A stretch of 5,997 nt of DNA, taken from positions 1-5,997 of the forward strand of contig JBKJVQ010000289.1 of the NCBI GenBank assembly GCA_046717125.1. The letters are read 5' to 3'. The notes under the pieces were generated by a model. It saw nothing but the letters and a program-made list of their open reading frames with translations. It did no database searches and was not told the DNA's origin. Origin of the DNA: JBKJVQ01 sp046717125 (GTDB lineage: Bacteria > Pseudomonadota > Alphaproteobacteria > Rhizobiales > Methyloligellaceae). Shown here one piece after another: positions 1 to 4,805 of the stretch. Made by a program: the position numbers and the translations under genes. How positions within the stretch are numbered: position 1 is the first letter of the stretch; each line of letters begins with the position of its first letter.

Positions 1-147
1 GTCATTTTCCCGGCCGCGTTCCCCTGGTTCCTGGCCAATGACCGGCTTACGCAGTCTGTTGGGCATGCGTTGTTCGGTGGCGTAACCGGCGCATGGTTGG
101 CGTGGCGGCAAAACCATCGGCAGGGAGTCGGACGTTTGCCGATCTAG
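1..147 (+). CDS. C-terminal end of a small membrane protein, 5' end outside window
   Basis: Frame 1 is open from the left edge to a TAG at 145-147 and encodes the last 48 residues of a protein that begins upstream. The visible part opens with a hydrophobic, aromatic stretch (VIFPAAFPWFL) and continues with SVGHALFGGVTGAWLAW, which reads as a final transmembrane helix. A short basic, presumably cytoplasmic tail (RQNHRQGVGRLPI) follows. Codon use is rich in G/C at third positions, in line with the real genes nearby. I do not recognise the family; the H-x-x-F-G-G-V-x-G pattern occurs at the ends of several uncharacterised integral membrane families. It ends 51 nt before the ATG of the ArfB gene on the same strand, so the two could share a transcript, but nothing visible proves it. 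Confidence 0.45.
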   Translation, partial: VIFPAAFPWFLANDRLTQSVGHALFGGVTGAWLAWRQNHRQGVGRLPI

Positions 148-198
148 CCATCACCTTTCCATGCCAGAGCCGCGAGACGTCCTCAGCACGGTCGCGCC

Positions 199-615
199 AT
201 GATCCGCATCACACCCAATATCGCGATCGACAAAGGCGAAATCACGGAAACTTTCGTCCGCGCGTCAGGTCCCGGGGGGCAGCACGTCAACAAGACGTCC
301 ACGGCCGTCCAGCTTCGCTTCGATGCGCGGCGCTCGCCTTCGTTGCCGGACGAAATCGCGATCCGACTGATGAAGCTTGCGGGGAATCGCGTCACGCGCG
401 ATGGCGTCATTGTCATCAGCGCTGAGCGTTATCGCAGCCAGCAGCGCAACCGTGACGATGCGCTTGAACGCCTGATCGGCCTGATCCGTCGTGCCGCCGC
501 GCCGCCACGGGTGCGCAAGGCGACCAAGCCGCCGCGCTCGTCGCGCGAGGGCAGGCTGTCCGACAAAAAGTCGCGCGCGCTGGTCAAGGTCGCCCGGCGG
601 AGGCCTGATGCCTGA
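199..615 (+). CDS. arfB: Alternative ribosome-rescue factor ArfB (peptidyl-tRNA hydrolase, YaeJ family)
   Basis: 138 residues, very close to the usual length of about 140. ArfB enters the empty A site of ribosomes stalled at the 3' end of a truncated mRNA and hydrolyses the peptidyl-tRNA without a stop codon. The catalytic domain resembles release-factor domain 3: the GGQ motif is at residues 26-28 within SGPGGQHVNKTSTAVQLRFD, the classic signature. The GVIVIS and YRSQQRNRDDAL segments also match the family. The C-terminal tail (about 105-138) is strongly basic, with KPPRSSREGRLSDKKSR; in E. coli ArfB the equivalent tail binds the mRNA channel and senses that it is empty. The tail, and the lack of the other release-factor domains, separate it from PrfA/PrfB. 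ATG 199 starts exactly where the family starts (MIRITPNIAI), although no strong Shine-Dalgarno sequence is visible. The gene seems complete and functional. Confidence 0.95.
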   Translation: MIRITPNIAIDKGEITETFVRASGPGGQHVNKTSTAVQLRFDARRSPSLPDEIAIRLMKLAGNRVTRDGVIVISAERYRSQQRNRDDALERLIGLIRRAAAPPRVRKATKPPRSSREGRLSDKKSRALVKVARRRPDA

Positions 616-656
616 GCTTCAGAAAACCATGTGTGCTGACCAATTCGGCGCACCCA

Positions 657-674
657 CACCAGGTGCACCGGGTG
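657..674. promoter_or_regulatory. Imperfect 18-bp dyad upstream of the DoxX gene, possible operator
   Basis: CACCAGGTGCACCGGGTG is an inverted repeat with a single mismatched pair (positions 5 and 14), centred on the perfect palindrome GGTGCACC. It lies in the 126-nt gap between arfB and the DoxX gene, about 68 nt before the DoxX ATG. The symmetry and position would suit the site of a dimeric repressor or activator. No convincing -35/-10 pair was found beside it and one copy alone is weak evidence, so chance in GC-rich DNA is possible. Confidence 0.2.
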
Positions 675-741
675 AGAAGGGAACCGGGCATGCGAAGTCA
701 CGCGTTCACAACGAGCGAACCCAACATTGGCGGAGAAATCG

Positions 742-1197
742 ATGACTGCCACCATTCAAGATCATGAGCGAAGCCGTCTGATCATTCCTTCACTGGGGGG
801 ATTTTATTGTTCCCTGACCGTCATTGCTGAAACGCTGCTGCGGGTCCTGGCCGGCGGCCTGCTTGCGACGCACGGCTACGGCAAGATCATAGACCCGTTC
901 GCCAATATCGGTATGGTCGAGAGTCTCGGGTTCTTTCCGGGAGCGTTGTGGTCACCGGCGCTTGCTGCAACCGAGTTCTTCGGCGGCATCCTCCTCGCGC
1001 TGGGACTTCTGACGCGGCCGGCCGCGCTCGGCGCGACCATCGTTCTGCTGGTGACGGTCTGGTTCCACTGGATCGTAAAGGCGGAGGGATTGGCGGGCGC
1101 CGAAAAGTCGATCCTGTGGGCTACGATCACGTTCTATTTCTTCGCACGCGGAGGCGGCAGAGTGTCGCTCGACTGGCTCCTCGGGCGGGAGATTTAG
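742..1197 (+). CDS. DoxX family membrane protein
   Basis: 151 residues, normal for the family. DoxX proteins are four-helix inner-membrane proteins. Some members are linked to thiosulfate:quinone oxidoreductase or to redox stress, but most are uncharacterised, so no specific reaction is claimed. Predicted membrane helices lie near residues 24-44, 72-91, 93-113 and 122-135. Family marks are the Arg in helix 1 (R34 in ETLLRVLAGGLLATHGYGKI) and the helix 2-3 signature ATEFFGGILLALGLLTRPAAL with E78. A run of Gly and Arg follows the last helix and the protein ends LDWLLGREI. I chose ATG 742 because GGAGA lies 5-6 nt upstream; the frame could also open at TTG 727, five codons earlier, but that has no comparable ribosome binding site. 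It follows arfB by 126 nt on the same strand and is convergent with the lytic transglycosylase gene. Confidence 0.85.
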   Translation: MTATIQDHERSRLIIPSLGGFYCSLTVIAETLLRVLAGGLLATHGYGKIIDPFANIGMVESLGFFPGALWSPALAATEFFGGILLALGLLTRPAALGATIVLLVTVWFHWIVKAEGLAGAEKSILWATITFYFFARGGGRVSLDWLLGREI

Positions 1198-1228
1198 CGC
1201 CTGAAGTTTGACGGCGCTTTCGGGCTAC

Positions 1229-1251
1229 GTCCCCCGGTTTAACCGGGGGAC
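1229..1251. terminator. Perfect 23-bp palindrome between convergent genes, likely bidirectional terminator or dispersed repeat
   Basis: Arms GTCCCCCGGTT and AACCGGGGGAC flank a single central T, giving 11 perfectly paired bases. As RNA it would form a strong G-C stem with a small A/U-rich loop from either strand. It lies 31 nt after the DoxX stop codon and 86 nt from the stop of the convergent lytic transglycosylase gene, a good place for a shared terminator. Neither side has a T tract, so it is not a textbook Rho-independent terminator. The alternative is a REP-like element present in many copies in the genome. The rest of the 140-nt gap (1198-1337) shows nothing clear. Confidence 0.55.
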
Positions 1252-1337
1252 TCATTGCACGGTCGGGTGGGTGGCTCGGTCAAGCCGGGCCCCTTGCAGA
1301 ATGAAGATCGCGATTCGATTGAGCATCATCCTGTTAG

Positions 1338-2288
1338 TCAGTTCTTCAGCACAACGCACACGCCGCCAGAGCGTTGGAGACGCCCGCACAAATTCTCGGC
1401 GGCGTCGCGGGTCTGTTCCGCCACGCGCACACGATAGAAGGCGCGCGTGCCGCGGCTGCGCATGCGGCCTCCGACCATCATCGGCGACCGATCGCCGAGA
1501 ATCGCGGAATGCGATTTCTTCATACGCTCCCAGGCAGCGACGGCCTGCGCACGCGAAAAACTGCCCGCGACCTGAACGCCCCATGGACCGCCGCCGCGCG
1601 CGAATTCGTCCTCGATATCGTCCGGCATCTCCGGCCTGTCGCCGGGCCTTCTCAGGAGCGCCACGGTTTCCTGACAACCCCGCCGCGTGCGGTTCGCCTC
1701 GTCCTCCGCATGTTCCAGCTTGCGCGCGTCGTCCTTGGTCCAGCTTTCGGCCGTATGCCCGGTGATGAGCCAGACATAATTCCGCGTTTCGCGGGGAAGG
1801 CCGCCGTCGCCGTCTACCCAGTTCGAAACGCGTCCCGGTCCGCCATTATAGGCGGCCGCTGCCAGACCGAGATTGCCGAAACGCTCTCTGTGGTCCCGCA
1901 ACAGGGAAGCCGAGGCCACGATCGCTGACACGGGATCGAACGGGTCGTCGAGCTTGCGGTCCGATGCCGTGCCCGGCATGAATTGCGCGATGCCGCGTGC
2001 GCCGACCGGGCTGACCGCCTTGGGCCGGAAGCGGCTTTCCTGCCATATCAGCCGCGTGAAGAATTCTTCCGGCAATCCATGCGCTACGGCGGCGGACTCG
2101 ATCAGCGAGCATACTTTCGCGGCCCATAGCGACATGTCGTCGGAAAGTTGCTCTAGCTCTTCGAAACGCGGTTCAAGCGCCGCCAGCCGTGTCTCCTGCG
2201 CAGCGGCATGGTTCGGCGGAAAGAGGGGGACGATTGCCAAAGCGGCAGCGGCGCAGATGGCCTGAACGGCGGGGGGGAACTTAATCAT
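1338..2288 (-). CDS. Secreted SLT-type lytic transglycosylase with C-terminal SPOR domain
   Basis: 316 residues from ATG 2288. It cleaves the MurNAc-GlcNAc bond of peptidoglycan in the periplasm, forming anhydro-MurNAc ends. Residues 1 to about 30 are a signal peptide (hydrophobic AICAAAALAIVPLF core, then a probable cleavage site after AAA). The SLT/goose-lysozyme-like domain spans about 60-180: catalytic Glu is E84 in WQESRF, followed by the family motifs GARGIAQFMPGTA (96-108) and AAYNGGPGRV (145-154). An acidic/basic linker leads to a SPOR domain at about 236-316 (WGVQVAGSFSRAQAVAAW onward, ending RSGGVCVVLKN). SPOR domains bind peptidoglycan stripped of stem peptides, typical of division septa, so the enzyme may act there. 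Two Cys (301, 311) near the end could form a disulfide. The frame could open at TTG 2309, but ATG 2288 gives a proper signal peptide; neither has a strong ribosome binding site. It lies 82 nt downstream of the GGDEF-EAL gene on the same strand; that gap holds no convincing promoter or terminator. Confidence 0.92.
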   Translation of the reverse strand: MIKFPPAVQAICAAAALAIVPLFPPNHAAAQETRLAALEPRFEELEQLSDDMSLWAAKVCSLIESAAVAHGLPEEFFTRLIWQESRFRPKAVSPVGARGIAQFMPGTASDRKLDDPFDPVSAIVASASLLRDHRERFGNLGLAAAAYNGGPGRVSNWVDGDGGLPRETRNYVWLITGHTAESWTKDDARKLEHAEDEANRTRRGCQETVALLRRPGDRPEMPDDIEDEFARGGGPWGVQVAGSFSRAQAVAAWERMKKSHSAILGDRSPMMVGGRMRSRGTRAFYRVRVAEQTRDAAENLCGRLQRSGGVCVVLKN

Positions 2289-2370
2289 GGCAGCGGGCTT
2301 ATAACCCAAATGTGGCTGGAATCGTGCCTTGGCGTGTGGCCGCTTTCAATGGAAATCGATCAGCCTCGAA

Positions 2371-3996
2371 CTAGTTGATTGCGCGACTCAACGCCGGAAC
2401 TCGTATCTGGTTGCTGCGGCGGCGGTCAGATGGCGGAGATTGCCGCCGACCGGCGGCTGAATTCCCGCTGAGTGTCAGCAAGTCTTGACCGAAACCTTGT
2501 GCCTCAAGCCGCGACTCGAATTCCGTCTTCTCCAGCGGCTTGCCGAAAAGATAGCCTTGCATGCTCCGGCATCCGCAGCGTGAAAGATGCAACGCCTGCG
2601 CTTCGGTCTCGACGCCTTCGGCTACCGGCTCCATGTCGAGCGCGTTGGCGATATCGACGACCGCACGCACGATAGCGGCGGCGCTGCTGTCCGTTGCGAC
2701 ATCGGCTGTCAGGGTGCGGTCGATCTTCAGGACGTGGATCGGCAGACGGCGCAAGTAGCCGATGTTCGAATAGCCGGTGCCGAAATCGTCCAGCGCGATA
2801 CGAATGCCGTACTCCGCCAGTTTTTCGAGCCGCGCCCTTGCGATGTCGAGATCGTCGATCAGGGTCTGCTCGGTGATCTCGACGGTGATTGCAGTGAGCG
2901 GAATGTTGGCGAGGCGGACCGCCGAAACGATATTGTCGATCATCAATGGATTTTTCAGCTCGGTCGCCGAGACGTTGACCGACAGCGACCGCAGTCTTCC
3001 GTCCGCGATCCAGGGTGCCGCGGATGCGCAGGCCGACCGCCAGACGGCATGCCCAACGTCCTCGATCAGCTGTGAGCCTTCCGCGATCGGAATGAAGCTG
3101 TCCGGCATCAGCAGGCCGCGCGTCGGATGCCGCCACCGCACCAGCGCCTCGGCGCTCTGCATGCGCGCCTCACCGACATTGATGATGGGCTGGAACCAGG
3201 CCTCGATCTCTCCGGATCGGGCGGCGCGGCGAAGCTCGCCCTCGATCAGACATCGCTCTTCAATCTCCGCCCACATGCCTTCATCGAAGGCGGTCCATAC
3301 GCCTCTTCCGGAGGTCTTCGATTTGTAGAGCGCCATGTCGGCGAAGCGCTGCAGGTCCACCGCATTGTCCGCGTCGGCGGGATACATCGCAACGCCTATA
3401 GAGCAGGTTGCGAAGACGTTCCGGTCGCGAAAGGACGTCGGTGCGCGCAGGGCTGCGAGAATGCGGTCGGCTACGCGTTCGGTTTCGCATCTTCCCATGG
3501 CGGCCGGGCACAGTACGGCGAATTCGTCGCCACCGAGGCGCGCGACCGTGTCGCCTTTGCGAATGCAGCTGTCGATGCGGCTGCCCGCATGCTGGAGGAA
3601 GGCGTCGCCGGCATCGTGGCCGAGCGTATCGTTGATGTCCTTGAACCGGTCGATATCGATCAGCAGGAGCCCGACAGGCTCGTCCCGCTCGCGTGCATTG
3701 GACAGAGCGCGCTCCATCTCCCGCGTGAACAGCATCCGGTTTGCAAGTCCCGTCAACTGGTCGCGCTCGGCGAGCCGCAATGCGCGCTCGCGCTCGTGCA
3801 CGAGTTCCCGTGTCCGGTGGGCGACGCTCTCCTCGAGATCCGAGGCGAGCCGCACCAGATGCTGATTGAGCTCGTAAAGCTCCAGCGATTTTGCTTCGAG
3901 AAGGAACTCGGCGTCCTGACGCGCCCGGCGTTCGCGTTCGATGCGCTTTTCCAGACGATCGATTTTTCCGGTCGCGTCCTGCTCAGCGAAGCCCAT
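2371..3996 (-). CDS. GGDEF-EAL bifunctional diguanylate cyclase/c-di-GMP phosphodiesterase, H-NOX associated
   Basis: 541 residues, cytoplasmic, no membrane segment. Residues about 10-77 form a highly charged coiled coil (KIDRLEKRIERERRARQDAE onward); there is no PAS, GAF or receiver domain, so the sensor must be another protein. The GGDEF domain (about 78-240) has RDQLTGLANR at 78-87, DIDRFKDIND at 114-123 and an intact active site GGDEF at 155-159. An RxxD product-inhibition site (R146, D149) lies five residues before it. The EAL domain (about 250-505) keeps EALVRW (283-288), N341, E373, DDFGTGYSN (403-411), K424, E460 and Q480, the metal- and substrate-binding set of active phosphodiesterases. 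Both synthesis and hydrolysis of c-di-GMP therefore look possible. The last 38 residues are Ser/Arg-rich and probably disordered. The ribosome binding site TGAGG includes the TGA stop of the H-NOX gene, which ends 8 nt before this ATG, so translation is likely coupled. In known systems the H-NOX partner binds NO and changes the balance of the two activities. Confidence 0.95.
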   Translation of the reverse strand: MGFAEQDATGKIDRLEKRIERERRARQDAEFLLEAKSLELYELNQHLVRLASDLEESVAHRTRELVHERERALRLAERDQLTGLANRMLFTREMERALSNARERDEPVGLLLIDIDRFKDINDTLGHDAGDAFLQHAGSRIDSCIRKGDTVARLGGDEFAVLCPAAMGRCETERVADRILAALRAPTSFRDRNVFATCSIGVAMYPADADNAVDLQRFADMALYKSKTSGRGVWTAFDEGMWAEIEERCLIEGELRRAARSGEIEAWFQPIINVGEARMQSAEALVRWRHPTRGLLMPDSFIPIAEGSQLIEDVGHAVWRSACASAAPWIADGRLRSLSVNVSATELKNPLMIDNIVSAVRLANIPLTAITVEITEQTLIDDLDIARARLEKLAEYGIRIALDDFGTGYSNIGYLRRLPIHVLKIDRTLTADVATDSSAAAIVRAVVDIANALDMEPVAEGVETEAQALHLSRCGCRSMQGYLFGKPLEKTEFESRLEAQGFGQDLLTLSGNSAAGRRQSPPSDRRRSNQIRVPALSRAIN

Positions 3997-4004
3997 CGAG
4001 GGCC

Positions 4005-4580
4005 TCAGTGAATGCGCTGGATGGTGAAGCGGACGAAACGCCTATCGGCTTCTGCGTGCGCCTTCTCGGCAATTTCGACATTCTCACCGAAATACTCGGC
4101 GGCGCCCATGATCAGGCCCTTGGCCAGCGACCCAAGTGGTCTGCAACTCGAGTAGTCGAATTCCATGCGGCGCTCGTTGACGGCATTCACGACGAACGAA
4201 GGAAGCTCCGCGTCGGGGTGAAGTTTTCTGACCTCGACATGGATGTGGCCGTCGACGCTCGTCAGAAAATCGAACAAGCCATTCCGCTCGCTGAAGAAGT
4301 TCGGAAACGAACGGGCGAACCGGCGGCTCAGATGCCGGCCGAATTCAACCAGGATGTTCTCCATGTGCCCACCGGAGAGCTTGGTCAGGGACCCAACCAG
4401 TTCATACATTTCGGTGTGCGGATACGTGCCGACCGAAGTGTAGGCCCCGCCGCTCGGCAGATCAGACCTTTCCACCACGTCGTCGACCATGTCGACGCCA
4501 AAGCCGTCCTCGACAAACGACATAAACTCGGTGAATACGGCGCCCTTCACGGCATTTCCGCGTTGTGAATGCGTCAACAT
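4005..4580 (-). CDS. H-NOX (HNOB) heme nitric-oxide sensor protein
   Basis: 191 residues, a stand-alone H-NOX domain. It binds heme b and senses NO in the cytoplasm, then acts on a partner enzyme. Family marks: GAVFTEFMSFVEDGFG near the N-terminus, then SDLPSGGAYTSVGTYPHTEM (39-58) and FGRHLSRRF (80-88). Next come HIHVEVRKLHPDAELPSF (112-129) and YSSCR (143-147), which is the Y-x-S-x-R motif holding the heme propionates. By spacing to P127 (13 residues, as His102/Pro115 in Thermoanaerobacter H-NOX and His105/Pro118 in guanylate cyclase beta1), H114 is the proximal heme ligand. The residue matching the distal Tyr140 of O2-binding H-NOX is L152, so this one should be NO-selective. Start: ATG 4580 is given, but GTG 4550 (residue V11, VKGAVF) aligns with the usual MKGxxF start and has an equal GGA-6 nt spacing, so it may be the true one. 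It is followed at once by the GGDEF-EAL gene, its likely partner. Confidence 0.95.
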   Translation of the reverse strand: MLTHSQRGNAVKGAVFTEFMSFVEDGFGVDMVDDVVERSDLPSGGAYTSVGTYPHTEMYELVGSLTKLSGGHMENILVEFGRHLSRRFARSFPNFFSERNGLFDFLTSVDGHIHVEVRKLHPDAELPSFVVNAVNERRMEFDYSSCRPLGSLAKGLIMGAAEYFGENVEIAEKAHAEADRRFVRFTIQRIH

Positions 4581-4604
4581 CGCACGTCCGGGTAAATGCT
4601 CCGT

Positions 4605-4805
4605 TTAGGGATTTTGTTTTTCCGGTGAAACGGAAAACAATTCTTCCAGCACGGCGCGGTCGTTTTCGACGATGCCGTCCTCGCCGGGAAGGAGAGATTC
4701 GGCGAACAGTTTGCGGGTCTCAGCGGCGATGCGGTCGATTTCGTCGTTGGACGCTCCGCTGGCTGTCGTTCCTTCGGTCGCATCCTCAGCCGGTTTCAAG
4801 CCCAA
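4605..4805 (-). CDS. 66-codon acidic reading frame: small protein or frameshifted C-terminus of the flagellin-like gene
   Basis: This frame overlaps the last 20 nt of the flagellin-like gene in a different phase and ends at TAA 4605-4607, 24 nt before the H-NOX ATG. Its second half (EIDRIAAETRKLFAESLL, then EDGIVENDRAVLEELF) is acidic and amphipathic, and its codons favour G/C at third positions like real genes here, so I think it is translated. The only starts are TTG codons (4805, 4799) with poor ribosome binding sites. Reading across, the upstream gene would pass from SEGLKELG smoothly into LKPAEDATEG, which fits a single-base shift near the GGG at the junction. It could be a frameshift mutation, a sequencing error, programmed shifting, or a separate coupled small gene. 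I do not recognise the product, and it does not resemble a flagellin C-terminus. Confidence 0.45.
   Translation of the reverse strand: MGLKPAEDATEGTTASGASNDEIDRIAAETRKLFAESLLPGEDGIVENDRAVLEELFSVSPEKQNP

Noticed and set aside
93..425. 110-codon + strand frame overlapping arfB
   Set aside because: Out of frame with ArfB, which has clear family motifs; the product has shadow composition.
1208..1765. 185-codon open frame on the + strand over the palindrome and the lytic transglycosylase
   Set aside because: Arg/Pro/Ser-rich shadow of the opposite-strand SPOR/SLT gene.
2289..2370. TTGAAA on the - strand as a -35 box for the lytic transglycosylase gene
   Set aside because: No acceptable -10 at the right spacing; too weak to call a promoter.
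3127..4011. 294-codon open frame on the + strand
   Set aside because: Antisense to the GGDEF-EAL gene, whose motifs are unmistakable; its own product shows no domain. Long antisense frames are common in GC-rich genes.
3891..4568. 225-codon open frame on the + strand
   Set aside because: Antisense to the H-NOX gene and the start of the enzyme gene; no recognisable protein features.
4618..4637. 7-bp hairpin (TTTTCCG / CGGAAAA) at the end of the 66-codon frame
   Set aside because: A/T-rich, short, and not followed by a T tract in the direction of transcription, so not called a terminator.
4574..4783. 69-codon - strand frame opening with an ATG just after the flagellin-like stop (TGAGGATG)
   Set aside because: The start context looks like translational coupling, but the product is Pro/Ser/Thr/Arg-rich with shadow-like composition, while the 4605-4805 frame over the same DNA has normal codon use.
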